DNA of 64,000 bases from Jeotgalibacillus marinus (GCF_040801915.1 NZ_JBFMIA010000007.1:62001-126000), one strand, 5' to 3'; shown: positions 50,501 through 59,980, counted from the first letter of the stretch. A program made the numbers and translations. Notes: generated from the letters alone by a model not told the origin.

Positions 50501-51694
50501 TCATGCGCTATCCGGTGCATATTGGCGCATGCGATCTTCCACCATGATGATCCCAAGTTGATGATGTTGCCCATCATGCAATGCACGCTGAACAAAGCGA
50601 ATTTCTCCGTTTTGACCGAGCACTTCAAGCTTACAATGTGCACGGTTTTTTTGAAGCGCACCGTATAGCTCGCTTTCATCTTTGACTTTTATTCCGTTGA
50701 CCTTTTGTACTATTTCTCCTCGGCTCAACCCCATTTTATGTGCTGGTGTATTTGGGATAATATCAACCACCATGATACCTTGATTACGGTTAATAAAATG
50801 ATAACCTGAATGACGACATAGCTCTCTTGTTTTAATGATCAAATAAATCCGTCCACCGAATGCCACAGCAAATGCAGCTAGCCACATATATGGCGCCCAC
50901 CAACCCGCTACAGCAAGCATCGTGACAAGTGTACTAAGCCATATCACTTGTTGTGATGCTTGACGAATAATTGGCGTGGGTAAATCGTGCACAATTGTAA
51001 GTTGAAATCCAAGTACAAACGGCACTAATAACAACGACCAGGATGTTGAACCAACTGTCATCACAGGCCACCAACCTGCCATTTCACCAAGATTACCTGT
51101 AGGTACAAGTAAAAATAACGGAACAAACCACAAACGCTTCGTGAAAAATGCCCCTGCTTTCATTCCGCGAGGTGTTCGAATAAACCGTGGCGAGGTACCT
51201 TTACCGGCATTCCATTTCATTAACAACCCTTCCGCTAAAAGCAATACACCCATAATCACACTCGTGACACCAATTGCTGCAAGGTCGAGTGATTCACTTG
51301 GTATCCAAGATGGCATGTCCCATGGAACCATTGGTAATAAAAATAAAATTCCAGCTGCAAGAGGTGCAAGAAGTGCCGCTGATAAAACACGGAATTGCCA
51401 TGTAACGATCGCCATCAACATTAAGACACTGACCAGGTAAATCCACAGTAAGGGAACTTGAATACCAATTGCCACGATTACAATTGAAAGAACGAGACCA
51501 ATGAGCAAACCCATGCCTACTAAACTTTTTAATTCAACTCCCCTCGTTTGGATCCTAACTCGTATGTCCTTCCGCTCTCGTTTCACGCGTACAATTCCAG
51601 CAACAACGCTTGCAATAATTGCTACAAATAAAAGAGGGTTCAAAAGCGCACCAATCGCACCCGATCCAATTTCAATGATCCATTGGTTAATCAA
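50501..51694 (-). CDS. minJ: MinJ-like cell-division topological protein (membrane PDZ)
   Basis: A 397-residue protein with about eight membrane helices followed by one C-terminal PDZ domain (NQGIMVVDIIPNTPAHKMGLSRGEIVQKVNGIKVKDE, about residues 305-375). The layout and length equal B. subtilis MinJ, which bridges DivIVA and MinD at poles and septa. I choose TTG at 51694, eight bases after AAAGGTGG; the GTG at 51706 lies inside that site. It is upstream of csbA and downstream of ctpB, the same neighbourhood as in B. subtilis. Confidence 0.9.
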   Translation of the reverse strand: MINQWIIEIGSGAIGALLNPLLFVAIIASVVAGIVRVKRERKDIRVRIQTRGVELKSLVGMGLLIGLVLSIVIVAIGIQVPLLWIYLVSVLMLMAIVTWQFRVLSAALLAPLAAGILFLLPMVPWDMPSWIPSESLDLAAIGVTSVIMGVLLLAEGLLMKWNAGKGTSPRFIRTPRGMKAGAFFTKRLWFVPLFLLVPTGNLGEMAGWWPVMTVGSTSWSLLLVPFVLGFQLTIVHDLPTPIIRQASQQVIWLSTLVTMLAVAGWWAPYMWLAAFAVAFGGRIYLIIKTRELCRHSGYHFINRNQGIMVVDIIPNTPAHKMGLSRGEIVQKVNGIKVKDESELYGALQKNRAHCKLEVLGQNGEIRFVQRALHDGQHHQLGIIMVEDRMRQYAPDSA

Positions 51695-51754
51695 CGGGAA
51701 AACCACCTTTCGAATTACGAATATTACTTTGCATTAAACGTAGCCCTAAAATGT

Positions 51755-51787
51755 AAAAGGACCATTTAGCATCAAATGGTCCTTTTG
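51755..51787 (-). terminator. ctpB terminator
   Basis: A perfect 13-bp stem AAAAGGACCATTT/AAATGGTCCTTTT with a 6-base loop, about 60 bases after the ctpB stop. Confidence 0.8.
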
Positions 51788-51847
51788 AAAGGAAGATTCT
51801 AATATCTTTATTGTATCAAACCCAACCCCACTCGTGCATGAGAATTT

Positions 51848-53260
51848 TTACTCCTCCTGTAAGTACTCAATCGCTGATTGAAGCTGGTGATCATTCTCAG
51901 GGTTATCTTTAAATGTCTGAATTGCCTTGTCCAGTTCTGTTAACGTCGCTGTATTGGCTTCACCGTTCGCTTTTAGCCCAACAGATTTTTGAAAAGTTTG
52001 AACTGCTTTTTCAGTGCTCGTGCTGAAGTAACCATCCGTTCGGTCCACTTCATAATCAAGTCCCTTAAGCATATTTTGTAGCACCGCAATTTTTTCATCA
52101 TTCATTCCTTTTTTCAAGACGACTGCAGATTGAAGCGGAACAAGGTCATAAACAGGTGGCTGCTCAACTTGTAGCGTTGGTTCAATCCCTTTACTATGTA
52201 TCCAGCGCTCGTTAGGCGTGAGCCACTTAAACATCGTTAGCTTCATTTGACTACCATCCCCAAGATCAACCGATTGTTGCACCGTTCCTTTGCCAAATGT
52301 TGTATTCCCTATCAACGCATACCCTTCCACTTCTTGCATTCCAGCTGCTAAAATTTCTGCAGCAGAAGCACTTCCTCCATTGATTAACGTGGCAATTGGA
52401 TAATCTTTACGTTCTTTTAAAGGCGAAGATAAAGCTTCACTATCACCATTTCTCTCCTCAATATGCATAAACGGTTTCTTATCTGTAACAAATTGATACA
52501 TAATCTCTTCTACACTTGAAAGCAGCCCACCTGGATTGCCACGAACATCGAGAATCAGGCCATCAATGTCTTCTGCTTCAAGCTTTTCAAGTGATTCTTT
52601 TACATCATCCGCTGTTCCTTCAGCAAACGTCGAAATTTCCAAATAACCAATGTTACCATCATTTGTTTCGATCAAATCACTATGCACCGTCTCATTTGGA
52701 ATATCATCACGAACAACGTTAATCATTAACTCTTTTGCACTATCGCCCCGCTCTACTCCAATTTGCACTTTACTTCCTTTTGGACCACGAATTTTCGCCG
52801 TTACTTGATACAGCGTCAACGATTGAACACTTTCTCCGTCCACCGATTTAACAATATCATTCGGTTTCAACCCCGCTTTTTCTGCTGGCGACCCTTTAAA
52901 AGGTGATACCACAACGAAGTCTTCATTCTCTTTTGTCAGCTCAGCCCCAATCCCCGAAAATGAAGAATCCAACGATTGCTCAAATTGTTTGGAAGTTTCC
53001 TCATCCATGTAAACAGAATAAGGATCTCCAAGAGAATTCACCATCCCTTGAATTGCGCCATCTAAAAGCTCGTTCGAATCCACTTGTTCAACATAGCTTT
53101 CTGTAATTAAATCCTGCGCTTTTTGTAATTTAACAAGTGTTTCAGACACTTCCGTATTGGCTTGATCTTCTTTAAAGAACACCCGCTCTACTCCGAAAAA
53201 TAAAGCAGCCCCAACCAGCGCGCACGTGACCATTAAGAGCAGCCTTTTCATATTTATCAA
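51848..53260 (-). CDS. ctpB: S41 carboxy-terminal processing protease CtpB
   Basis: A 470-residue exported serine protease. An N-terminal signal anchor (KRLLLMVTCALVGAALFFG) leads to a helical region, a PDZ domain with FSGIGAELT and GLKPNDIVKSVDG (about 95-175), the S41 catalytic Ser in NGGSASAAEILA (about residue 298) and Lys in TTFGKGTVQ (about 323), and a C-terminal peptidoglycan-binding-like domain (KIAVLQNMLKGLDYEVD). The TTG at 53260 follows GGGGAGG. In B. subtilis CtpB cuts SpoIVFA during sporulation to fire sigma K. Confidence 0.95.
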   Translation of the reverse strand: MINMKRLLLMVTCALVGAALFFGVERVFFKEDQANTEVSETLVKLQKAQDLITESYVEQVDSNELLDGAIQGMVNSLGDPYSVYMDEETSKQFEQSLDSSFSGIGAELTKENEDFVVVSPFKGSPAEKAGLKPNDIVKSVDGESVQSLTLYQVTAKIRGPKGSKVQIGVERGDSAKELMINVVRDDIPNETVHSDLIETNDGNIGYLEISTFAEGTADDVKESLEKLEAEDIDGLILDVRGNPGGLLSSVEEIMYQFVTDKKPFMHIEERNGDSEALSSPLKERKDYPIATLINGGSASAAEILAAGMQEVEGYALIGNTTFGKGTVQQSVDLGDGSQMKLTMFKWLTPNERWIHSKGIEPTLQVEQPPVYDLVPLQSAVVLKKGMNDEKIAVLQNMLKGLDYEVDRTDGYFSTSTEKAVQTFQKSVGLKANGEANTATLTELDKAIQTFKDNPENDHQLQSAIEYLQEE

Positions 53261-53335
53261 GCGTGTTCCTCCCCTTTCAAAAAATCACTACAACTGAATG
53301 TATGACGGAATCGATCAAGGTAGAAGGACAAGCTG

Positions 53336-53908
53336 CTAACGAGCAACTTCCTCAATTAAGCGTTCTTTCGTAACTGGACCCAGTATTTTTTGTAGGACCT
53401 TCCCCTGCTCGTCCACGATAAAAGTAGTCGGAATGGTCATAATGCCATATTTTTTCTGAGCATCTCCATCGGAATCGAGTACAATTGGAAAGGTCATGTC
53501 GATGTCTTTAATAAATTGATTGATATGTGTTTCCCCATAGTCTTCTTTTGATAAATTAAGGCCGATAAGCACAACATTCGGATGATCCCTAATGAATTCA
53601 TCATAAAACGCTTGCAACTCAGGAATTTCATCTTGACAAGGAGGACACCACGTTGTCCAAAAATTGATTACAACCTTTTTTCCTCTGAAGTCAGATAGCT
53701 TGATCGTCTCACCCTGTAAATTTTGTAGCGCGAAATCAGGTGCTGCCTTCGCAATGTCTGCTGTCGCAACCGGTTGAGTCGTGACCGCAGTATCCCCCTC
53801 AAGTCTTGGCTCATCAAACGTCCCCCCATTTGGATTTGTCATCAGTAAATAAAATCCAAATACCCCCACAACTAGCGCCCACGTCCCAGACTGAATCAAT
53901 CGCTTCAC
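53336..53908 (-). CDS. Membrane-anchored thioredoxin-like protein, ResA-type
   Basis: A 190-residue protein with an uncleaved N-terminal membrane anchor (TWALVVGVFGFYLLMTN) and an extracytoplasmic thioredoxin/AhpC-TSA domain. The redox motif is FWTTWCPPCQDEIPEL and the cis-Pro turn is MTIPTTFIVD. Such proteins reduce apocytochrome c cysteines (ResA) or act in spore cortex maturation (StoA). The GTG at 53908 lies eight bases after AAAGGAG. It lies between ctpB and the metal-resistance genes; cytochrome CccB is encoded 6 kb away. ResA versus StoA cannot be settled. Confidence 0.88.
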   Translation of the reverse strand: MKRLIQSGTWALVVGVFGFYLLMTNPNGGTFDEPRLEGDTAVTTQPVATADIAKAAPDFALQNLQGETIKLSDFRGKKVVINFWTTWCPPCQDEIPELQAFYDEFIRDHPNVVLIGLNLSKEDYGETHINQFIKDIDMTFPIVLDSDGDAQKKYGIMTIPTTFIVDEQGKVLQKILGPVTKERLIEEVAR

Positions 53909-54100
53909 ACGCGTGACTCCTTTCCATCTTGAAAGTCCGTTGATAAAGTATACGTTGTTGGTCGTGAAAATAGATGTGGAAAATGTGAGCATAGTGGATA
54001 AATAGTGAGGCGGCGTATAATTGGCGCCAAGTGTGTCAGGATTTGCAGAAAAATAGCAAATTGATAAAAATCTGTAGAAGATTGCTTTGAAACGAAAACT
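53909..54100. other. Non-coding spacer before the metal-resistance operon end
   Basis: About 190 bases containing the promoter region of the ResA-like gene. No boxes or repeats were convincing. Confidence 0.4.
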
Positions 54101-54134
54101 TTAAAAATAAGAGACCACCAAACTGGCGGTCTCT
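54101..54134 (-). terminator. Metal-resistance operon terminator
   Basis: GAGACCGCC pairs with GGTGGTCTC (one G-U) and TTATTTTT follows on the minus strand. It lies about 100 bases past the ATPase stop. Confidence 0.7.
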
Positions 54135-54232
54135 CAACTAATTGCCCCTCTACAAAAAGTTCTTAAATTATTAAATAGGTTACGTTTCAGTGTTAAGGGA
54201 GGAGATACGCATCTGCATCTACTCTCTTCTCA

Positions 54233-56347
54233 TTAGGATTCAATTGTTTTGTTTTTCTCTCCAATCATAATCGTTAGACTGATGAGAGTAACTAATATCG
54301 TTGCGCCCATGTCTGATAGAATGGCAACCCATAGTGTAAGCAAGCCTGGAATCGTCAGAAGTAAAGCAATAAGCTTTAAACCTAAGGCTAGTGAGAGATT
54401 TAACTTGATAATTTTATTGACTTTTTTAGAAATTCTCACAGCAGTGGGTAATTTTCCTAAATGGTCTTGCATTAGCACAATATCAGCCGTTTCAATCGCA
54501 CTATCTGTTCCTTTACCCATGGCGATACCTAGATCTGCTGTTGCTAAGGCTGGAGCATCATTAATACCGTCTCCTACCATGGCAACTTTGCCACTTTTAG
54601 TAAGCTCTTTTACTTTAGAAACTTTCTCATCAGGTAAAAGACCAGCATAGTACTCGGTTAGATCAACTTGGTTTGCCACTTTTTCCGCAGTCTTGCTATG
54701 GTCGCCTGTTAACATAACCGTATTTTTTACTCCTGCTAAATGCAGCTCTCCTATAATGCCCTTACTTTCTTGTCTAATTTCATCTGTTATTCCAAATAAC
54801 CCTAATACTTTTTCTGTATCTGAAACAATAACCAATGTATAGCCCTCATTTTTGAGTGTATTAATATTTTCTGATACCTCGGTAGGTAGAATGAAATTAA
54901 TACTTTTCTCATTGCCTACTTTATACTCATTCCCTTTTATGACAGCTGAAACACCTTGACCGGAAATCGTATTAATTTCTTCAGGTTCTGTATAAGAAAT
55001 ATCACGTTCACTGACTTTTTCCATAACGGCTTTTGCTATCGGATGAGAAGAAGACTTTTCAATTGACCCTGCAATATGGTAAAAGCTTTCTTCATCATAT
55101 ACAACCATTTTTTCTACATAAGGATGACCTTTTGTTAAAGTCCCTGTTTTATCGAAGGCAATCGTATCAATTTTTCCAAGTTGTTCAAGAAAAACGCCTC
55201 CCTTCACAAGGATTCCGTTCTTTGCATTGCGGGCTATCCCAGAAACAATTGCAATAGGTGAAGATAGAATTAAAGCACATGGACAACCTACAATGAGAAC
55301 AGCTAATCCTTGATAAAACCAAGAACCCCAATCACCATCAAATAATAGTGGTGGAACTAACATCACTAATACTGAAACCACCATAATAATCGGTGTGTAA
55401 TAGCGTGCAAATCGGTTAATAAATTGCTCTGTAGGCGTTTTTGTTTCTTGAGCTTCTTCTACTAAATGAAGGATCTTAGCCAGGGAAGAATCTTTGTATT
55501 CTTTATTGATTCTGATCTTTAGCACACCTTCGTTATTGATACTTCCACCGAACACTTTTTCATCTATTTCTTTTTCAACTGGCATAGCTTCTCCGGTAAT
55601 GGCTGCTTCATTCACCGAACTTTTCCCTGCTGACACAACTCCATCTGAAGGAATCTTCTGCCCTGACTTAACAAGGACTAAATCCCCTTCCTTAAGCGTA
55701 TCAATGGGTACTACTCGTTCTTGATCATTTTCAATCAATATCGCTTCTTTAGGAGCTACCTTTAATAACTCCTCCATAGATTTTCTTGCCTTTTCCATGC
55801 CTAAACCTTCTAGTAGTTCATTCACTCCAAATAAGATCGCTACTAAGGTCCCTTCTTTCCACTCCCCTATTGAGAAAGCACCTATTAGGGCAATCGTCAT
55901 TAGTGTATCGATATTAAATTTTAGCTTAAAAAGGTTTTTAGCGCCTTTTATAAAGGTTGGATATCCACTAGAAGCGGCAGCTACCAAATACATGATCACA
56001 GGAACAATATTATCAAGTTGAGTGTCAACATAAATCGCGGCTAGAAATATGACTGTTGAAATGCCAAGCAAGATTTTCATACGATCATTATTAGCATGGG
56101 AATGATCGTGGTCATGTTCGTCATTTCCATGCACAGTACTCTCAGAGTTGCTTTTTTTTACAATAGTTGCACCATCTGAAGATAGAATCTTTTCAACCTT
56201 TTGCAAATCGACTCCATCCTTTAAAATGAGCTTACTACTATTGTAGAGAATTCTTGAACCTTCTCCATTCTCTAACTTATTTATTTCTTCCTCCATTTCC
56301 CTTGCACAGTTTCCGCACGAGAGACCCTGAAGCTTATATTTATTCAT
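54233..56347 (-). CDS. cadA: P1B-type Cd/Zn-exporting ATPase (CadA/ZntA-like)
   Basis: A 704-residue heavy-metal pump. It has one N-terminal HMA domain with metal site GLSCGNC (about residues 8-14), then a His-rich linker (DEHDHDHSHAN, about 75-87), eight membrane helices, the CPC transport motif in VGCPCALILSSP (about 355), phosphorylation DKTGT (about 400), and C-terminal GDGINDAPAL with the class-typical Asp in the last helices (LSDMGAT). CPC plus these residues point to Cd(II), Zn(II) or Pb(II) rather than copper. It is 19 bases downstream of its ArsR-family repressor. Confidence 0.95.
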   Translation of the reverse strand: MNKYKLQGLSCGNCAREMEEEINKLENGEGSRILYNSSKLILKDGVDLQKVEKILSSDGATIVKKSNSESTVHGNDEHDHDHSHANNDRMKILLGISTVIFLAAIYVDTQLDNIVPVIMYLVAAASSGYPTFIKGAKNLFKLKFNIDTLMTIALIGAFSIGEWKEGTLVAILFGVNELLEGLGMEKARKSMEELLKVAPKEAILIENDQERVVPIDTLKEGDLVLVKSGQKIPSDGVVSAGKSSVNEAAITGEAMPVEKEIDEKVFGGSINNEGVLKIRINKEYKDSSLAKILHLVEEAQETKTPTEQFINRFARYYTPIIMVVSVLVMLVPPLLFDGDWGSWFYQGLAVLIVGCPCALILSSPIAIVSGIARNAKNGILVKGGVFLEQLGKIDTIAFDKTGTLTKGHPYVEKMVVYDEESFYHIAGSIEKSSSHPIAKAVMEKVSERDISYTEPEEINTISGQGVSAVIKGNEYKVGNEKSINFILPTEVSENINTLKNEGYTLVIVSDTEKVLGLFGITDEIRQESKGIIGELHLAGVKNTVMLTGDHSKTAEKVANQVDLTEYYAGLLPDEKVSKVKELTKSGKVAMVGDGINDAPALATADLGIAMGKGTDSAIETADIVLMQDHLGKLPTAVRISKKVNKIIKLNLSLALGLKLIALLLTIPGLLTLWVAILSDMGATILVTLISLTIMIGEKNKTIES

Positions 56348-56366
56348 ATTTTCATTCCTCTCATTA

Positions 56367-56732
56367 CTAGTGATGCCTGGCATGATGAATGGTTTGCTGT
56401 AGCATGTTTAGAACATGGTCATCATCAGTAGAATAATAAAGAGTCGTTCCCTCCCGTCTATATTTTACTAATCGTAAATTCTTCAGGAAGCGTAATTGGT
56501 GAGAAACAGTCGTTTGAAGAAGTGATAAAGTTTCAGCTATGTCATTAACAGAATGCTCTTTTTGAGCAAGTAAGTGCAATATTTTAACCCTAGTTGGTTC
56601 TGATAAAGCTTTAAATGTCTGGGTTACGATAAATAACGTTTCTTCATCAATTTCAACGCAATTTTCATCATTAGGAACTTGACTTTCTCTATTCTGTTCC
56701 ACAAATTTGTTCTCTTCATTATTGTTTCCCAT
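56367..56732 (-). CDS. ArsR/SmtB-family metal-sensing repressor (CzrA/CadC-like)
   Basis: A 121-residue winged-helix repressor. The DNA-recognition helix is in VNDIAETLSLLQTTVSHQLRFLKNLRLV. The C-terminal helix carries DDDHVLNMLQQTIHHARHH, which fits the alpha-5 Zn/Co site (D-x-H ... H-x-x-H) of SmtB/CzrA; a Cys near the N-terminus (ENCVE) could add a CadC-like site. The classical CadC alpha-3 CxC is absent (LSEPTRV). GGAGTGG precedes the ATG. It directly precedes the pump and has an operator and consensus promoter upstream, so it is autoregulated. Confidence 0.93.
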   Translation of the reverse strand: MGNNNEENKFVEQNRESQVPNDENCVEIDEETLFIVTQTFKALSEPTRVKILHLLAQKEHSVNDIAETLSLLQTTVSHQLRFLKNLRLVKYRREGTTLYYSTDDDHVLNMLQQTIHHARHH

Positions 56733-56754
56733 GCTTCCACTCCTATTCTATTTG

Positions 56755-56780
56755 AATATATGATAATGTGTTCATATATT
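56755..56780. promoter_or_regulatory. 12-2-12 inverted repeat, ArsR/SmtB operator
   Basis: AATATATGATAA-TG-TGTTCATATATT: arms match at 10 of 12 positions around two bases, the classic SmtB/CzrA/CadC operator layout. It lies between the -10 box and the repressor start. Confidence 0.75.
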
Positions 56781-56788
56781 GTGATTAT

Positions 56789-56817
56789 ATTATAAAAAAA
56801 TATTCTATTTGTGTCAA
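56789..56817 (-). promoter_or_regulatory. Consensus sigma-A promoter of the metal-resistance operon
   Basis: On the minus strand perfect TTGACA (56812-56817) and TATAAT (56789-56794) are spaced exactly 17 bases. Such a strong promoter needs a tight repressor, consistent with the adjoining operator. Confidence 0.85.
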
Positions 56818-56956
56818 ACAGAATTGGTTATTCCCCCGCCAATTATTAAAGGCAATGTCACGTAAACTTCCATATTCATTTCATTCACCCTCGATTCTCT
56901 TTTCACCCCAAATGTAATTAAATCGTCGTGCCACCAACTTTCTCCTCTCCTACGTA

Positions 56957-57004
56957 TAAAAAAACACAACTTGTCATTATTACCTTAGACAAGTTGTGTT
57001 TTTT
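56957..57004. terminator. Strong terminator between the M23 peptidase and metal operon
   Basis: AAACACAACTTGTC pairs with GACAAGTTGTGTTT, with a 12-base loop and T-runs on both strands. It serves the M23 gene on the minus strand, 45 bases after its stop. Confidence 0.85.
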
Positions 57005-57045
57005 ATCGTATTTATTCATTTTAGACTTTGTTGTATAACTACTAA

Positions 57046-58374
57046 TTAAAATGAAACATATTTTCTTGGGTCTACAGCGTTAGACTTTGCTCCATTCCAG
57101 CCGCCCTCATGAAGCTCAAAATGAAGATGAGTACCAAATGAATATCCAGTGTTCCCCATTCCACCAATTTTTTGTCCTTTTTCAACATATTGCCCCTGGC
57201 TAACACTAAGACTATTCATATGAGCATATAGCGTTGTAATCGTTTGACCGTTAATACTATGAGTAATCATAACAAAGTTACCATAAGAACTGCTCGTTGT
57301 AGCTGTTGTAACATACCCACTCGCTGCAGCTGAAATCGTTGTTCCAGGTGCTCCTGAGATATCCATACCATAGTGATAACGTGATTCCCCGTTTAAAGTA
57401 TCGCTGCCAAAATAAGTTGTAATAGTTCCGGCAGCTGGCCTCGTCCATGTTCCTGGACTAACTGGCGACGCAGGTGGGTTTGACGTAGCAGGAGGTGTAG
57501 ATGAGTTAGAACTGCTGTTTGAACTTTTAGCAGCTTCATCCGCTTTACGCTGTTCTTCTTGTTTTTCCTTCTCTCGTTGACGTGCTAACTCTGCTAATCG
57601 CTCTTGCTCTGCTAATATTTGATTTTCAAGGGATGCTTCTAATTCATAAAGTTCTGAATCTCTTTGCTCAAGCTCCTCTTTTTGTTCTTCTATCTCTGAT
57701 TGTTGTTTCTCTAGATTGGCTATCAGCGCATTTTTTTCATTTTTTTGTTGATCTAAGTTTTCAAGTAATCCATCTAACTCTTCTTTTTGAGCTTCTTGTT
57801 CCTCTAATTCACTTTGAACTTCACTTTCTTTTTCTTCGAGCATTTCTTGATCTTTTTGTTGTTCTTCCATGATTTCGCGGTCAGCTGTTACAAGTGTGTT
57901 GACAGCTGAAAAACGATCAATGAAGTCTCCGAAGCTTTCCGCTCCAAGTAGAACGTCTATGTAACTAACAGAGCCACCTGTTAATTGAAGTGCGCGAGCA
58001 CGTTCTTCTAAAAGTGCAGTACGCTCTTCAATTTTCTTCTTTAGTTCTTCAATTTCAACTTTAAGCTCTTCAATGTTAGCATTCGTTTCATCAATTTTGT
58101 CTGATATAGCTGTAATTTCAGCATTTGTTGTTTCAATTTGTTGATCTAAAACTTTAATTTGCGCTGTAAATTCTTCTTGTTGATCAACAACTTTTGTAAT
58201 GTCCGAATTTTTGGTATCGATTTCCCCACTAATCTCTTCACGCTGTTGTTGAATTTCTTTTTGCTCACTGTTTAAGTTGTCCATTGATTCTGCAGAAGCT
58301 GAGCCTGAGAATGCTGGAACACTACTGATAATTAATGCTGTTGTAAGTGACAAGCTCCAAAATGACTTTTTCAC
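57046..58374 (-). CDS. Secreted coiled-coil M23 peptidase, likely FtsEX-controlled
   Basis: A 442-residue exported peptidoglycan hydrolase. A signal peptide ends near SGSASAE (about residue 28). Long coiled coils follow (about 30-110 and 160-270, with QQQREEI, EELKVEIEELKKKIEE). A Ser/Pro linker (about 283-310) leads to an M23/LytM domain with HYGMDI, LYAHMN and THLHFELHEGG as zinc ligands, all present, so it should be an active endopeptidase. GTG at 58374 follows GGGGAGA. It lies directly downstream of ftsEX, as PcsB/EnvC/CwlO-type hydrolases do functionally; here the catalytic domain is M23. Confidence 0.92.
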   Translation of the reverse strand: MKKSFWSLSLTTALIISSVPAFSGSASAESMDNLNSEQKEIQQQREEISGEIDTKNSDITKVVDQQEEFTAQIKVLDQQIETTNAEITAISDKIDETNANIEELKVEIEELKKKIEERTALLEERARALQLTGGSVSYIDVLLGAESFGDFIDRFSAVNTLVTADREIMEEQQKDQEMLEEKESEVQSELEEQEAQKEELDGLLENLDQQKNEKNALIANLEKQQSEIEEQKEELEQRDSELYELEASLENQILAEQERLAELARQREKEKQEEQRKADEAAKSSNSSSNSSTPPATSNPPASPVSPGTWTRPAAGTITTYFGSDTLNGESRYHYGMDISGAPGTTISAAASGYVTTATTSSSYGNFVMITHSINGQTITTLYAHMNSLSVSQGQYVEKGQKIGGMGNTGYSFGTHLHFELHEGGWNGAKSNAVDPRKYVSF

Positions 58375-58419
58375 GATTTATTCTCCCCACAATCTACTAT
58401 TTTTTCCTCTATAAATGGT

Positions 58420-59304
58420 TTAGACTTTTAAAAACTTTCGAACTGACATAAAACTTCCCCATACACCAATGACTACACCCATCAATAGAATAAGAGCATT
58501 GATTTGATAAATAAATGGTGTAAATTCTAGCATTTGAATAAATGAAGTTTCGAGTCTTGGTCTCATAAATTCATAAACATTGTAATAAAGGATCGAAACT
58601 AGGGTAATAGGTAATATAGAACCAATAATCCCTAACCAAATTCCTTCAAAGATGAATGGAATTCGGATAAACCAGTTAGATGCACCAACAAGTTTCATAA
58701 TCTCAATTTCTCTTCTTCTAGCAACAATTGTGATCTTAATCGTGTTTGAAATTAAGAACATAGCTGTGAAAAGAAGACCTAAGATCAAAACTACTCCGAC
58801 GTTACGACTAATGTCTAGAACTTTGAATAGTTGCTCGATTTTACCTTCACCATATTCGACTGATGATACTAATTCAAAATCCCCGATTTCGGTTGCAAGT
58901 CTTTCAGTTTGTTTTGGATCTGTAGCTTTTACAATAAATTTGTTGCGAAGTGGATTGTTTTGTTCAAACAATTCCATTTCTTCACCAACGCTTTCAATCA
59001 AGTCTGAAAGTTCTTGTTCTTTAGTTGAGTAAGTACTAGATTCAACACCGGATAACTCATCTATTTGTTCTTCGAGCCCAGTGATTGCCTCGTCTGTCGC
59101 TTCTAGTTCAATGTAGACATTCATTTCAACGTCTTGTTCAATATCTATTGCCGCTTTGTTCATGTTAAGCATGAGTGCTGTGAACACGCCGACAAGAAGA
59201 AGTGTGACAGTGACTGCGCTGACAGATGCAAAAGTCATCCAGCCGTTTCGTACAAGGCTTTTTAGACTTTCTCTAACGTGCCGTCTCATCGTTCTAGCTT
59301 TCAT
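58420..59304 (-). CDS. ftsX: Cell-division ABC transporter subunit FtsX
   Basis: A 294-residue membrane protein with four helices. The first follows RESLKSLVRNGWMTFASVSAVTVTLLLVGVF, a large extracellular loop (about 50-170) comes next, then three helices near LILGLLFTAMFLISNTIKI, VSILYYNVYEF and NALILLMGVVIGVWGSFMSV. It relays ATP hydrolysis by FtsE to a cell-wall hydrolase outside. The start overlaps ftsE by 11 bases. The downstream M23 peptidase is the natural partner. Confidence 0.96.
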   Translation of the reverse strand: MKARTMRRHVRESLKSLVRNGWMTFASVSAVTVTLLLVGVFTALMLNMNKAAIDIEQDVEMNVYIELEATDEAITGLEEQIDELSGVESSTYSTKEQELSDLIESVGEEMELFEQNNPLRNKFIVKATDPKQTERLATEIGDFELVSSVEYGEGKIEQLFKVLDISRNVGVVLILGLLFTAMFLISNTIKITIVARRREIEIMKLVGASNWFIRIPFIFEGIWLGIIGSILPITLVSILYYNVYEFMRPRLETSFIQMLEFTPFIYQINALILLMGVVIGVWGSFMSVRKFLKV

Positions 59305-59980
59305 AACCGTATTCCCCCCGCTGTTCGTCTCTTACGATTACGCCGTTTTCAATAGCGATAACCCTTTGACGAATCGTGTTGACAATTTCTCGGTTATGTG
59401 TAGCCATTACGATCGTTGTGCCAATAGCATTTATTTCTTCAAATAGAGTCATAATCTCCCATGACGTTTCCGGATCAAGATTCCCTGTTGGCTCATCGGC
59501 AATGACCACTTTTGGTTTATTAACGATGGCACGAGCGATTGATATTCGCTGTTGTTCTCCTCCGGAAAGCTCATCGGGCATCATGCGGGCTTTATGTTTT
59601 AAACCTACTAGGTTAAGTACTTCCATAACCCTCTTTTTGATTTTCGTTGGCTGCTCCTCAATTACTTCTAGAGCAAATGCAATATTTTCATAAACTGTTA
59701 ACCTATTTAATAATTTAAAGTCTTGAAAAACGACACCTATGTTTCGACGTAAATATGGTACACGTTTATCTTTTAGTCTAGTAATGTCAACCCCATTAGC
59801 AAGAATTTCTCCTGTTGTTGGCTTTTCTTCACGGTACATCATTTTAATGAAGGTTGATTTACCAGCACCACTTGGTCCAACGACATAAACAAACTCACCT
59901 TGCTTAATACAAACATCAAAGCCGTTCGCAGCCATGATTCCATTTGGATATTTCTTGTACACTTCTTTCATTTGAATCAT
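59294..59980 (-). CDS. ftsE: Cell-division ABC transporter ATPase FtsE
   Basis: A 228-residue ATPase, the same length as B. subtilis FtsE. It has Walker A GPSGAGKSTFIKMM (about residue 36), a Q-loop GVVFQDFKLL, the signature LSGGEQQRISIARA, Walker B VVIADEPTGNLDP and the H-loop ATHNREIV. The ATG at 59980 follows AGGTGAT eight bases upstream; a GTG four codons earlier overlaps that site. It powers FtsX to activate wall hydrolysis during elongation or sporulation entry. Confidence 0.96.
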   Translation of the reverse strand: MIQMKEVYKKYPNGIMAANGFDVCIKQGEFVYVVGPSGAGKSTFIKMMYREEKPTTGEILANGVDITRLKDKRVPYLRRNIGVVFQDFKLLNRLTVYENIAFALEVIEEQPTKIKKRVMEVLNLVGLKHKARMMPDELSGGEQQRISIARAIVNKPKVVIADEPTGNLDPETSWEIMTLFEEINAIGTTIVMATHNREIVNTIRQRVIAIENGVIVRDEQRGEYGYES

